Source: Pseudomonas chlororaphis (GTDB lineage: Bacteria > Pseudomonadota > Gammaproteobacteria > Pseudomonadales > Pseudomonadaceae). Taken from it: 64,000 nucleotides of DNA. Shown piece after piece: positions 8,793-17,457 of the stretch (position 1 is the stretch's first letter; each line of letters opens with the position of its first letter). The position numbers and the translations under genes were made by a program. Under the pieces are notes generated by a model that was not told where the DNA came from, searched no databases, and worked only from the letters and a program-made list of their open reading frames with translations. The stretch is taken from the NCBI RefSeq assembly GCF_000783395.1, contig NZ_JSFK01000001.1:434001-498000 (forward strand). Direction: 5' to 3'.

Positions 8793-10184
8793 ATGAAAAA
8801 GCCGCCAGCATTGAAAGGCAGAACCGACCCGGTGTTCGACTTGTTGGTGCGCCCGCCTCACCGGCAACGTCTGGCTGATTATCTTGCGCTGCTCAAGCCG
8901 CTCGATGATCAAGGTCGTTATCTGCCATTTGAAGCGTTGCGTTATCGCTGGGCGGCGGGGCTGGATGCCAGACTGTGCTGGGCGTTGGTCAAGAAGGCGC
9001 GGGCGGCCCAGTACATTAACCTTCTGCCACTGGGCGAGCCGGTGCAGTGGGGCAAGTATCTGTTCACGCCGCTGGCGCAGAAGACCATCTCCATCGTCGA
9101 TCGACAGGCCAGTACGGCTGCGCTGGAGTACATGACCAGCCAGATCGGCGAGCGGGCGCATTTCAGTTATCTGCTCAATGACTTGATCGAAGACGAAGCC
9201 ATCGCCAGTAGCCAGTTGGAGGGTGCGGCGACGACCACGCGCGTGGCCAAGGACATGCTCAAACAGCAGCGCCAGCCTCGTACTCCGGATGAACGCATGG
9301 TGATGGGTAATTACCGGATGATGAATTTTGCCTGGGAGAGACGTTACGAACCCATGAGCGTGGAGTTGATTGCGGCGATTCATCGGGTGGGAGTCGAGGG
9401 TATCGATGACGAGCAGTATTCACCTGGGGTGTTCAGGACCAATGACGAGGTGGTCGTTCAGGACGGGGCGGGCAACACGGTGCACCGGCCGCCACCTGCA
9501 GCAGGATTGGCGTCGCGGCTTGAGCGACTGTCGCACTGGATCAACCTGCCCGACGGCTCACCACTGGATAACCACTATCTGCATCCGCTGATCAAGGCGA
9601 TCACGCTGCACTTTGCCTTGGGCTACGAGCATCCCTTTCGCGACGGCAACGGGCGGGTCGCCAGGGCGTTGTTTTACTGGTTCATGTTCAAAAACGAATT
9701 TGCGGCGTTTCGCTACATAGCGATCAGTTTGTTACTGCGTAATGCGCCGGTGAAATATGGACGCTCATACCTGCACACCGAGGCGGATGAGCTGGATCTG
9801 ACTTATTTCATCGAGTTCCAGTGTTCGGTCATCCAGCGAGCGGTGCTCGGGTTTACCGATGTTTACCGCAAGAGCGTGGGGTGCACCGAAGAGTTCGAGC
9901 GCAGGCTGAAGACTTGCGGCTTCTTTGATCAACTCACGGAAAAACAACGCGCGTTGTACGAGGTGGCCAAAAACGGAGTGGCAAAGGAGTTCACCGCGAG
10001 CAATGTGGCTGAGAATTTTGCTTGCTCGCATAGCGAGGCGGCGTCGGCACTAGACGGATTAGACGAGTTGCGAGTTTTTGAACGAAGGAAGATGGGGCGG
10101 GAGTGGGTGTTCTTTTTACGTAATCCAGTCGGTGGATGGAAGCACGGGAGCGAATTCCTTCGCCCCCATGTTGTGACAGCTTAA
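8793..10184 (+). CDS. Fic-domain protein with N-terminal autoinhibitory motif
   Basis: Fic enzymes transfer AMP or related groups from nucleotides to hydroxyl side chains of target proteins. The catalytic motif HPFRDGNGR (280-288) is intact, with H280, the acidic D284 and the phosphate-binding GNGR. An S/T-x-x-x-E-G inhibitory motif is present at S139-E143-G144, upstream of the Fic core, which makes it a class II self-inhibited enzyme with no need for a separate antitoxin. The N-terminal part resembles the Fic/DOC_N domain and residues about 400-463 look like a winged helix (FTASNVAENF, then ALDGLDEL). ATG 8793 is chosen because the open frame before it runs through a REP unit. The target is unknown. 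Confidence 0.88.
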   Translation: MKKPPALKGRTDPVFDLLVRPPHRQRLADYLALLKPLDDQGRYLPFEALRYRWAAGLDARLCWALVKKARAAQYINLLPLGEPVQWGKYLFTPLAQKTISIVDRQASTAALEYMTSQIGERAHFSYLLNDLIEDEAIASSQLEGAATTTRVAKDMLKQQRQPRTPDERMVMGNYRMMNFAWERRYEPMSVELIAAIHRVGVEGIDDEQYSPGVFRTNDEVVVQDGAGNTVHRPPPAAGLASRLERLSHWINLPDGSPLDNHYLHPLIKAITLHFALGYEHPFRDGNGRVARALFYWFMFKNEFAAFRYIAISLLLRNAPVKYGRSYLHTEADELDLTYFIEFQCSVIQRAVLGFTDVYRKSVGCTEEFERRLKTCGFFDQLTEKQRALYEVAKNGVAKEFTASNVAENFACSHSEAASALDGLDELRVFERRKMGREWVFFLRNPVGGWKHGSEFLRPHVVTA

Positions 10185-10870
10185 AGCGTGCCGAATACCT
10201 TCTTCGCCAGACTGGTCGCCGCAGCGGCCGGGTTCTGGCGGATGGTTTCTTCCTGTTTGCCGATCATTTCGAACAGGCCATTCAGCGCTTGTTCGGTGAC
10301 GTAGTTCTCGACATTGGCGCTCTTCGCATCCACCACGCCAAACGCAGCAGCCTGACCAGCGAACGAGTTGTACTTCTGCGCTACGCCAACCTTGTCGGTC
10401 GCTTGCTTGACGATCGGCAGGAACTTGGCGCGGATTTGTTCGCGGCTGGATTTGTCGAGGTATTGCGTGGCGGAATCCTTGCCGCCGCTGAGGATGCCTT
10501 TAGCGTCTTCCACGCTCATTTTCTTCACGGCGTCGATGAGGATTGGCTGGGCTTGGGTCACAGCGGACTCCGCGGCTTTGTTCATCGCGGTTTCCAGCTC
10601 TTCAACCTGAGCGCCCATGCCGAAGGCTTTCATCTTGCTCGCGGCTTTGCCGAGTTTGCCCGGCAGCTCGATCTTCACTTCCGGGTTGTTGCTGAAGCCG
10701 CCGGGGGTGCCCAGTTGCTTGACGGCGATTTGTGCGCCTTGGGTCAGCGCGTCCTTGAGGCCGCCGGTGGCGTCTTTTTGCGACAGATCACTGAGCGACA
10801 GGGCCAGTGCGCTGGCGGAGATCATCAGGCCTGCACACAGACCGGCGAAGCGAAGGGTAGGGCGGAGCAT
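10181..10870 (-). CDS. DUF4197 domain-containing exported protein
   Basis: The 229-residue protein has a clear Sec signal peptide (about 1-23, ending ASALA before LSLSDLSQKD) and a helical mature region typical of the DUF4197 family, whose function is not known. Recognisable stretches are GGLKDALTQGAQIAVKQL near the new N-terminus and the C-terminal NYVTEQALNGLFEMIGKQE. ATG 10870 is preceded by GGAAG at good spacing; the upstream in-frame start at 10906 would put 12 polar residues before the signal peptide. Its stop overlaps the stop of the convergent Fic gene by four bases. It reads in the same direction as the YbaY-type lipoprotein gene, 40 bases upstream of it. Confidence 0.85.
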   Translation of the reverse strand: MLRPTLRFAGLCAGLMISASALALSLSDLSQKDATGGLKDALTQGAQIAVKQLGTPGGFSNNPEVKIELPGKLGKAASKMKAFGMGAQVEELETAMNKAAESAVTQAQPILIDAVKKMSVEDAKGILSGGKDSATQYLDKSSREQIRAKFLPIVKQATDKVGVAQKYNSFAGQAAAFGVVDAKSANVENYVTEQALNGLFEMIGKQEETIRQNPAAAATSLAKKVFGTL

Positions 10871-10910
10871 GGCGGCTTCCTTGTTGCGGTAAAGGGTTGC
10901 GGACAATGAA

Positions 10911-11309
10911 TTAACGAACGGCGTCGACGCGGATTTTCAGCGGCTGCGGATCGTTGCCGTCGAGTTGCACGGCGTGGTTTTCGGTGGTGATGAACATCAG
11001 TTCGCCGTTGATTTCAATGCGCGCACTGACCGAGTAACGATGGCCTGGTTTGACCTGGGCCGGATCGTAACTCAAGTGGAAGGGCAGCGGCACCTGGCCT
11101 TTGACCGGGCCTTTTTGCTCGTCCAGTACGACGGCTGGCGCATCGGCGAGGGAAACGTCTTGCAGGCTCACGCTCAAGATCGCGCTCGGTGGCAAAGCGA
11201 TGCGTTGCAAGTAGAACACTTCACCGTCGAGGCCGACCTTGCCAGCAGGTGTGGTCGATTGGCAGGCGCTCAACAGCGTGGCGGCGGCGAGAAGGGTGAG
11301 TTTTTTCAT
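10911..11309 (-). CDS. YbaY-family lipoprotein
   Basis: The 132-residue protein begins with a lipoprotein signal ending LLSAC (Cys16). The mature part matches the YbaY family: a beta-sandwich with ALPPSAILSVSLQDVSLADAPAVVL and the PFHLSYDPAQVKPGHRYSVSARI segment. The biochemical role of the family is not settled; it is an envelope lipoprotein. The gene is followed, 40 bases after its stop, by the DUF4197 gene and preceded by a second, signal-less YbaY-like gene. Confidence 0.85.
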   Translation of the reverse strand: MKKLTLLAAATLLSACQSTTPAGKVGLDGEVFYLQRIALPPSAILSVSLQDVSLADAPAVVLDEQKGPVKGQVPLPFHLSYDPAQVKPGHRYSVSARIEINGELMFITTENHAVQLDGNDPQPLKIRVDAVR

Positions 11310-11360
11310 CGGAACCTCTAATACTTTTGCGCCGGAAGAATCCCGACGCCGAAGAGAAAT

Positions 11361-12047
11361 CTAGCGGATTTTGCCACCAGCGTCAGTGAACAAACGTAAG
11401 GGTTTACCCAACCATTGCGAAACCCAGAGGGATAACCGTGAACTCAACGTAGGCGAAACCGGCGCAAGTTCGACCTGCCATGGCGTTACCGGAATCGATT
11501 GGTGATAGCGGTTTTCAATACCGCTTAATTCATAACGCTTACCGGGTATGACGCTACCCGGATCGTACTGCAGATAAAACGACGTAGCTGTTTGTTCATC
11601 GTGCATGACACGTGCAAGTTCTGTTTCGGGATTACCGACATCGTGCAGGCTGATCGTCACGGCTTCATGTTCAGTGATTGCGCGGGGCTCTTGAACTTCC
11701 ACATACAGGAAGCCGACCGGGCTGAGTTGCAGTGTCTGCCGATGTGGCGCTGTGTTGACGATAACGAAGTAGTCCAGTTCCACCAGCAAAGGCTGTTGGT
11801 CATGAAACATCTGGACGTTGATCTGATACTTCACGCCGACATCGCTGTAGTGATGCGGGAATGAGAACTTCCAGCCAACATCGAAGATTGAAGAGTGTCG
11901 CCAGTCTTTGATGTTTATTGGCGAAGTGGCATTGACGACTTTGACGCTGACCACCGTTTCATTCTCTCCGCCCACGGGGGCGCGGAATTCAGTGGGCAAA
12001 CGGAAGTCGACGGTGACGGTGGGAGTTTGTTCTTGTAACAGGCTCAT
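11361..12047 (-). CDS. Two-domain YbaY-like protein without signal peptide
   Basis: I see no named family, but the 228-residue protein reads as two diverged YbaY-type beta-sandwiches. The second (about 105-175) is clear: FLYVEVQEPRAI, VTISLHDVG and SFYLQYDPGSVIPGKRYELS match the lipoprotein encoded next door. The first (about 8-95) is weaker. The N-terminus (MSLLQEQTPTVTV) has no signal peptide, so the protein is probably cytoplasmic or leaves by a non-Sec route. A short amphipathic tail containing SLWVSQWLGKPL ends it. It likely arose by duplication of the YbaY module in this locus. Confidence 0.65.
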   Translation of the reverse strand: MSLLQEQTPTVTVDFRLPTEFRAPVGGENETVVSVKVVNATSPINIKDWRHSSIFDVGWKFSFPHHYSDVGVKYQINVQMFHDQQPLLVELDYFVIVNTAPHRQTLQLSPVGFLYVEVQEPRAITEHEAVTISLHDVGNPETELARVMHDEQTATSFYLQYDPGSVIPGKRYELSGIENRYHQSIPVTPWQVELAPVSPTLSSRLSLWVSQWLGKPLRLFTDAGGKIR

Positions 12048-12105
12048 CTCGATATCCTTATCGCGACTATTGAAGTGAGCCTATTTATTCACGAATCAAC
12101 TAGCC

Positions 12106-12126
12106 GGAGAACCCGGCGGGTTCCCC
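12106..12126 (-). terminator. Hairpin after plsB
   Basis: GGAGAACCC and GGGTTCCCC form a 9-base stem with one mismatch around a 3-base loop, about 20 bases past the plsB stop on the minus strand. There is no strong U tract, so termination strength is uncertain. Confidence 0.45.
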
Positions 12127-12144
12127 GTTAGTTGTCGGCAAGTT

Positions 12145-14643
12145 TCAGACTTCGCTGGAGACTGCCGTTTCTGCCGCATCTTCACTGCGATGCAGCGCGA
12201 CCTGACGGATCGACAAGCGAATCTCCGCCGGCAACACACGTTTGGCCGCACCTTCGGCGAGTTCGCCGAGCAGTTCGTGATAACTCAGTTTGCCGGCCTC
12301 GTCGCGACGCAGCACGTCGAGGTCGAGCAGGGTCTGGATAAAGTGGCGGAACAGGCTCTTGTCGAAGAACTCCGGTGCGTTGAGGCCGTGGAGGATCGAC
12401 AGACGCTGGGCCATGACCGTGCAGAGGTCTTCCAGTTCTTCGGCGCTGACGGTGTTCTGGCCGCTGTTGAGCAGCAAGGACACGGTCATGTAAAAGCGTT
12501 GCAAGGTCTGGGCGATGCTCTTCGACAGCAAGGTCAGCAGTACGAAATGCCGCGAGCTTGGTGCTGGACGCAGATAGACGTCTTTCTCGAAACGCAGCAG
12601 GCCTTGCTCGACGAACGCTTCCAGCCACTGATCGACCACACCGTCCAGTTCTTCCAGCGTCCAGCGAATGAACAGTTCCGATTGCAGGTACGGATACAGT
12701 GCGCGGGTGTAGCGCAGGATCTGTTCGCGGCTCATGCGCGAGGCGCTCTGGAAGAAACTCGCGAGCAGTGCCGGCAGGGCGAAGATGTGCAGCACGTTGT
12801 TGCGGTAGTAGGTCATCAGGACGGCGTTCTGCTCATCCAGATAGAGAATCTTGCCCAGCGCATCGTTCTGCTCGGCGAGCAGGTCCATGTCCTTCACATG
12901 CTCGATCAGCGCCCGGCCGTCACCTTCCGGCAGCGTGGTGTGCGGCGAGTACGGGACTTTGCGCAGCAGCGCCAGATACAGATCCAGCACCCGTGCCATG
13001 GCGCGATCATCCAGCGCCAGACGTGTGGTCGATAGTAGCGCCAGCGCCACCAGATTGACCGGGTTGATCGCGGCGGCTTCGTTGAGGTGCTGCGCGACTT
13101 TTTCGCCGAGGCGGTTGGTGGTTTCGTTGAGCCACGCCGGTTTGTACTGCGGGCCGAGATCCTGCTGGCGCCAGTCCGGTTGCTCGGCGTCGAGGAATTC
13201 CGCCAGTTTGATCGGCTCACCGAAGTTGACGGCGACCTGACCGAAGCGCTGCTTGAGCGCGCCGATGACTTTGAAAATATCAAAGATCGATTCTTTCTTC
13301 TTGCTCGCGCCGCGCAGTTCGCCGAGGTAGGTACGCCCCTCCAGCACGCGTTCGTAACCGATGTACACCGGCACAAACACGATCGGCATCCGCGACGAGC
13401 GCAGGAAGCTGCGCATGGTGATGGCGAGCATGCCGGTTTTCGGTTGCAGCATGCGCCCGGTGCGCGAGCGCCCGCCCTCGACGAAGTACTCGACCGGGAA
13501 GCCTTTGGTGAACAGGGTGTGCAGGTATTCGTTGAACACCGAGGTGTACAGCGGATTACCCTTGAACGTGCGGCGCATGAAGAACGCGCCGCCACGGCGC
13601 AGCAGGCTGCCGATCACCGGCATGTTCAGGTTGATCCCGGCGGCAATGTGCGGCGGGGTCAGGCCGTTGCGGAACAGCAGGTACGACAGCAGCAAATAGT
13701 CGATGTGGCTGCGGTGGCACGGCACATAGATCACTTCGTGACCCTGAGCGACCTTCTGCACGCCTTCGATGTGGTTGACCTTGATGCCGTCGTAGATCTT
13801 GTTCCAGAACCAGCTCAGCACCACTTCGAGGAAACGGATCGCGGTGTAGGTGTAGTCCGAGGCGATCTCGTTGCCGTAGCGCAAGGCCTGGGCCTTGGCT
13901 TTCTCCGGGGAGATGTTTTCGCGTTCGGCTTCGTCGAGGATCGCTTGCTTGACCAATGGCTGGTTGAGCAGACCTTTGACCAGGTTACGGCGGTGGGAAA
14001 TGTCCGGGCCGATGACCGCTGCTTTCAGGTTACGGAAGTGTACGCGCAGGATTCGCTGGGCCATGCGCACGGTGCGTTCGTGGCCCTTGTTGTGTTCGAT
14101 CAGTTCGCGCAGATGAATCGGCGCGGAGAACTGCACGCGGGTCTTGCGGCCGAGGACGATGATGCTCAACAGCCGACGCAGGCGCCCGGTGACGGCCCAG
14201 CTGTCGGCGAACAATAGCTTCCACGGACTGTTTTCGCTGTCCGGCGATTGGCCCCAGAACACGCTGACCGGAATAATCTGCGCATCTTCAGCAGCGTTCT
14301 GCGTCAGTGCGCTGACAAGGCGAGTCAGGGTTGGCGGCGCGCCGCGTTTGTCCTGGCGCCCGAGCCAGTCGGGATCCGGCGTCAGGTAGAAAAACGCCGC
14401 CGGTTCGATCAGCGAACCCACCGACACCGGCAGCACCGGACGCGGCAGGCCGGCCTTGGTGCACTCGGTGTCGAGCACGGCCAGATCGGTCAGCGAAGGG
14501 TTTTGCAGGACGTAGAACACCGGACGACTGCGGTCGAGGTTGAGGGTGAACGACGACTGGTTGATCGTCTCCGAGCGAACCCAGAGGTACAACAGTCGGC
14601 GCAAGGTGCCAAACACAAGACGGCGGAACGGGGAACGGGTCAT
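12145..14643 (-). CDS. plsB: Glycerol-3-phosphate 1-O-acyltransferase PlsB
   Basis: PlsB is the inner-membrane enzyme that acylates sn-glycerol-3-phosphate at position 1, the first step of phospholipid synthesis. The 832-residue length agrees with Pseudomonas PlsB. The acyltransferase HX4D motif is HRSHID (H310 to D315), followed by the family blocks [27 protein letters not shown] and [13 protein letters not shown]. The start is the ATG at 14643 (MTRSPFRR); the longer open frame upstream runs into the cold-shock gene promoter. The neighbouring cold-shock gene is divergent, 238 bases away. Confidence 0.96.
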   Translation of the reverse strand: MTRSPFRRLVFGTLRRLLYLWVRSETINQSSFTLNLDRSRPVFYVLQNPSLTDLAVLDTECTKAGLPRPVLPVSVGSLIEPAAFFYLTPDPDWLGRQDKRGAPPTLTRLVSALTQNAAEDAQIIPVSVFWGQSPDSENSPWKLLFADSWAVTGRLRRLLSIIVLGRKTRVQFSAPIHLRELIEHNKGHERTVRMAQRILRVHFRNLKAAVIGPDISHRRNLVKGLLNQPLVKQAILDEAERENISPEKAKAQALRYGNEIASDYTYTAIRFLEVVLSWFWNKIYDGIKVNHIEGVQKVAQGHEVIYVPCHRSHIDYLLLSYLLFRNGLTPPHIAAGINLNMPVIGSLLRRGGAFFMRRTFKGNPLYTSVFNEYLHTLFTKGFPVEYFVEGGRSRTGRMLQPKTGMLAITMRSFLRSSRMPIVFVPVYIGYERVLEGRTYLGELRGASKKKESIFDIFKVIGALKQRFGQVAVNFGEPIKLAEFLDAEQPDWRQQDLGPQYKPAWLNETTNRLGEKVAQHLNEAAAINPVNLVALALLSTTRLALDDRAMARVLDLYLALLRKVPYSPHTTLPEGDGRALIEHVKDMDLLAEQNDALGKILYLDEQNAVLMTYYRNNVLHIFALPALLASFFQSASRMSREQILRYTRALYPYLQSELFIRWTLEELDGVVDQWLEAFVEQGLLRFEKDVYLRPAPSSRHFVLLTLLSKSIAQTLQRFYMTVSLLLNSGQNTVSAEELEDLCTVMAQRLSILHGLNAPEFFDKSLFRHFIQTLLDLDVLRRDEAGKLSYHELLGELAEGAAKRVLPAEIRLSIRQVALHRSEDAAETAVSSEV

Positions 14644-14745
14644 ACGGCTTCTGCATGAGTGAATAAAACCGAGCGGTTGCTCGGGAGGTCGACAGTTTGC
14701 CGTATTCACCGAAAATCGGCAAAAAAGCGGCGAAGTAATCTCCTG

Positions 14746-14773
14746 TTGAGAGTTTTCGCGCCTGTCATATACT
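14746..14773 (+). promoter_or_regulatory. Sigma-70 type promoter of the cold-shock gene
   Basis: TTGAGA (14746-14751) and TATACT (14768-14773) are separated by 16 bases and precede the cold-shock protein gene by about 108 bases, leaving a leader of roughly 100 bases. Long leaders are common for cold-shock genes. AAGGAG lies nine bases before the ATG. Confidence 0.6.
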
Positions 14774-14881
14774 CGGCGGTCTGTCGCCGGGGCCCATTTA
14801 TGGACGTCGGGCGCAGGCTGACGTTCCGCAAAGGCTTTCCTGCGAAAAGCCTGTCCAATAATAAAAAAGGAGTATGAACAG

Positions 14882-15091
14882 ATGGCAACACGTGAAACCG
14901 GCAACGTGAAGTGGTTCAACGACGCCAAAGGCTACGGTTTTATTCAGCGCGAAGACGGGGTGGACGTGTTCGTGCACTACCGCGCGATTCGCGGCGAAGG
15001 GCATCGGTCGCTGACTGAAGGCCAGCAGGTCGAGTACGCGGTGATTACTGGCGAGAAGGGTTTGCAGGCTGAGGATGTTGTAGGCCTGTAA
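14882..15091 (+). CDS. Cold-shock domain protein (CspA family)
   Basis: The 69-residue protein is one five-stranded OB-fold cold-shock domain that binds single-stranded RNA or DNA and loosens RNA structure. The RNP1 motif KGYGFI (16-21) and RNP2 VFVHY (29-33) are both present, and the N-terminal TGNVKWFND is diagnostic. The end is slightly unusual: it stops at AEDVVGL rather than the more common ANVTPL-type tail. It is monocistronic, with its own promoter and a hairpin after it. Which Csp paralog it corresponds to, and whether it is cold-induced, cannot be told here. Confidence 0.93.
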   Translation: MATRETGNVKWFNDAKGYGFIQREDGVDVFVHYRAIRGEGHRSLTEGQQVEYAVITGEKGLQAEDVVGL

Positions 15092-15103
15092 CCTTGAAGA
15101 CCA

Positions 15104-15168
15104 AAAGATCGCAGTCTGAGGGTGTACACGTAACCCTGTAGGCGCTACCGCAGGCTGCGATCTATTTT
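15104..15168 (+). terminator. Imperfect palindrome after the cold-shock gene
   Basis: AAAGATCGCAG near 15105 is repeated in inverted form as CTGCGATCT at 15155-15163. It belongs to the GATCGCAG repeat family also seen at 60784-60859 and probably ends the cold-shock transcript. Confidence 0.5.
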
Positions 15169-15194
15169 GGGGCGAGAAAGTCCTGAACCCAATA

Positions 15195-15227
15195 CTGTAT
15201 AAATAATCACCCTGTCAGTTATGACAG
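15195..15227 (+). promoter_or_regulatory. Perfect palindrome and LexA-like half-match before the repeat lipoprotein gene
   Basis: CTGTCAGTTATGACAG (15212-15227) is a perfect 6-4-6 inverted repeat whose layout resembles LuxR-type boxes. Directly upstream, CTG-N10-CAC (15195-15210) preceded by TA resembles an SOS box with one wrong base in the right half. The same AT-rich stretch (TATAAATAAT) could instead be a -10 element. Binding proteins are not known. Confidence 0.35.
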
Positions 15228-15320
15228 TAGACGGCTTTTTTTCTCACGCTTACCTTCGCGGAACAAAATCCCTGTGAATCAGAGTTTTCAGGGCATTGTC
15301 CGTTCGAGAGGAAAACGGTC

Positions 15321-16931
15321 ATGTGGAAGAGCGTTTCGATTTTTCTGATGATGGGCGTTGTTGGATGCTCGGTGCAACCCACTACTTCAGAGGTTGCGCA
15401 ACCCCGCTTCCGGGCGATGAAGGTTCAGTCATCACCACCACAGAACGAAACTCTGAGTACGTTCGGCGCGCAATCGTCGATATTCCAAGTAGTCGAAGCG
15501 CCGACGGGCGAGTTGAACATCGACACGCTCGGCACCGAAGCCAACGTACAGGTCAGTTATCCAAGCCTGGCAGCGAAGGACACCGTCGGTGTGCGCCTGA
15601 CCGGTGTGGCATTGCGTGATGCGCCGATCCAGACCGTGTCCACCGCAGGCACGCTGACCTTCAAGTTGCCCAAAGCCTGGATCACCGAGAACAAGGGGCG
15701 TACGTTCAACCTCACTTATACCTACAAGGTAGGTGGCGCGGGCAGTCTGATTACCTCGTCGCCACTGAGCATTCGCGTGGTCAGCGCTCAGGGCCAGAGC
15801 GTATTCAAGGTGGTCGAAGCACCGACGGGTGAGTTGAACGTCGACACACTCGGCACCGAAGCCAACGTACAGGTCAGTTATCCGAGCCTGGCAGCGAAGG
15901 ATACTGTCGGCGTGCGCCTGACCGGTGTGGCATTGCGTGATGCGCCGATCCAGACCGTGTCCACCGCAGGCACGCTGACCTTCAAGTTGCCCAAAGCCTG
16001 GATCACCGAAAACAAGGGGCGTACGTTCAACCTCACTTATACCTACAAGGTAGGTGGCGCGGGCAGTCTGATTACCTCGTCAGCGCTGCCCGTGCGGGTA
16101 ATCGGTACGGAGCCGGGAGGAGATGGGCAACGCGTTGCCAATGATCTCAATGCACAGTACGCCGATACGCGACAAAATTGCGGCAGTGCTTCGCTACCAG
16201 CGGCGTTGTGCTCGGGTGTCATATTGCGGGCGACGATCAACGGTACGGCTTATCGCGCCTGGAACCCCAGTCCGCTTTCGCAGCAGAATGGAGGAGTTTC
16301 ATTTTTTTACTTGCGTAAAGATGCGCACTTCAAAGGATTTCCCTCCAACTATCCAAACACCAGTGGTTTCGTCTTTTTTCCACTTCAGCAGCGCCCGGCG
16401 GGGAGTGTGGAAGTTCAGGTTCTATGCATTTTTCCCATAGACGGAGGCAGTGATATAAGGGGCGATCACGGCTGTGGTGTATCCAGTAATTATCCGACGG
16501 TCAGTCGCTCATGCGAGCAGCAGGGAATTACCACTGCTGCAGGATGGCTCACTCATTACAACCAAGGGTCCACAGGCTGGAAATACCAGCGTCAGTGTGG
16601 ATTCAATGTGCGGGCGAGTCAGGGAGCACTTGCAGCCAATGCGTTTTATCAAGGAATACTGGCCATGAAGTTAATGGGCGCGGAGTCGTTCAATTCGTGG
16701 AATGAAATCCGTCTGGCAACATGGCCGCAGAACATCCATACGACCATTCCGATCAAGGCGTTCTTTTATACGAGTAATGGTTTGGCGGCTGCCCGCTACA
16801 ATCAGCAGGATTTTTACAAGTATTCCAGCAAGGCAATACCGATTATCAAACTGACGATGCCTCGAACAACTGCCGAGTCCGCACGGTTTGAATTCATAAA
16901 AGCCGATCAAGCGGTGGGCAACTGGAACTGA
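15321..16931 (+). CDS. Lipoprotein with two near-identical repeats and a halovibrin-like C-terminal part
   Basis: The 536-residue protein starts with a short lipoprotein signal ending VVGC (Cys16), with GAGAGG before the ATG. Two copies of a 107-residue unit start at residues 55 and 162; over the first 93 positions they differ at only two residues. They are Thr/Val-rich and beta-strand-like, as in Ig-type stalk domains. The C-terminal part (about 270-536) is Cys-rich with CSGVILRAT, YRAWNPSP and GGVSFFYLRKDA, which I associate with proteins annotated as halovibrins (putative secreted NAD-directed toxins); this link is from memory. Base composition falls in the C-terminal half. The gene stands alone between two hairpins. 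Confidence 0.7.
   Translation: MWKSVSIFLMMGVVGCSVQPTTSEVAQPRFRAMKVQSSPPQNETLSTFGAQSSIFQVVEAPTGELNIDTLGTEANVQVSYPSLAAKDTVGVRLTGVALRDAPIQTVSTAGTLTFKLPKAWITENKGRTFNLTYTYKVGGAGSLITSSPLSIRVVSAQGQSVFKVVEAPTGELNVDTLGTEANVQVSYPSLAAKDTVGVRLTGVALRDAPIQTVSTAGTLTFKLPKAWITENKGRTFNLTYTYKVGGAGSLITSSALPVRVIGTEPGGDGQRVANDLNAQYADTRQNCGSASLPAALCSGVILRATINGTAYRAWNPSPLSQQNGGVSFFYLRKDAHFKGFPSNYPNTSGFVFFPLQQRPAGSVEVQVLCIFPIDGGSDIRGDHGCGVSSNYPTVSRSCEQQGITTAAGWLTHYNQGSTGWKYQRQCGFNVRASQGALAANAFYQGILAMKLMGAESFNSWNEIRLATWPQNIHTTIPIKAFFYTSNGLAAARYNQQDFYKYSSKAIPIIKLTMPRTTAESARFEFIKADQAVGNWN
15483..16124 (+). repeat. 321-bp tandem duplication inside the lipoprotein gene
   Basis: Copies at 15483-15803 and 15804-16124 keep frame (107 codons). 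For about 280 bases they are nearly identical, including silent positions, and then diverge in the last 40. This points to recent duplication or ongoing conversion between copies. Confidence 0.9.
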
Positions 16932-16970
16932 GGGCTGCTATTGAGGGTGTAACTTGTAATTTCAAGGTCG

Positions 16971-17000
16971 AAAGATCGCTGTCCGAGACAGCGATCTTTT
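16971..17000. terminator. Strong bidirectional hairpin
   Basis: AAAGATCGCTGTC and GACAGCGATCTTT form a perfect 13-bp stem around a short loop, ending in TTTT. It lies between the lipoprotein gene and the convergent hypothetical gene and can serve both strands. Confidence 0.85.
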
Positions 17001-17004
17001 GCTT

Positions 17005-17382
17005 TCAGGCAGTCTTCCAGGTGATTTCTTCTTCACCGTCTGCGCTGATGCGCATCCAGCGATCTGCCGTCTCCTCACCTTCTTCCTCGACCCACGTCCC
17101 CGGCGCGCAACGCACTTCCACGTTCAGCGCAGCAAACGCTGCACGCGCGCAGGCGATGTCGTCGTCCCATGGCGTCTGGTCGCTTTCCAGGTACAGGCTG
17201 TTCCATTTGCCCACGGCTTTCGGCAGCCAGGTCACCGGCACGTTGCCGGCCTTGCACTTGTAGGTCTGGCCTTTCTGTACCCAGTCGCTGCATGGGCCCA
17301 GCGCGGCGCCCAGCCAGGCCGAAATGGCCTTGTGGTCGACGTCGGCGTCTTTCAGGTAAATCTCGATGTCCGGTTGGCGCAT
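17005..17382 (-). CDS. Conserved small acidic protein, function unknown
   Basis: I recognise no characterised domain. The 125-residue reading from ATG 17382 (MRQPDIEIYLKDAD) is a soluble protein with no signal peptide. It is rich in acidic residues and Trp, with three Cys, and ends in EEEITWKTA. The N-terminal phrase DVDHKAISAWLGAALGP and the central WNSLYLESDQTPWDDDIACARAAF look like a compact alpha/beta fold. Codon use is like that of neighbouring core genes. It lies 75 bases downstream of rlmA on the same strand and may be in the dapE-rlmA transcript. Confidence 0.75.
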   Translation of the reverse strand: MRQPDIEIYLKDADVDHKAISAWLGAALGPCSDWVQKGQTYKCKAGNVPVTWLPKAVGKWNSLYLESDQTPWDDDIACARAAFAALNVEVRCAPGTWVEEEGEETADRWMRISADGEEEITWKTA

Positions 17383-17457
17383 GGATGTCCTCACTGCGGG
17401 TCTGAAAAATCCATTCGCGGATTTAGCCGGCCCCGGGCGTTTGCCCGGAACCAAAAG

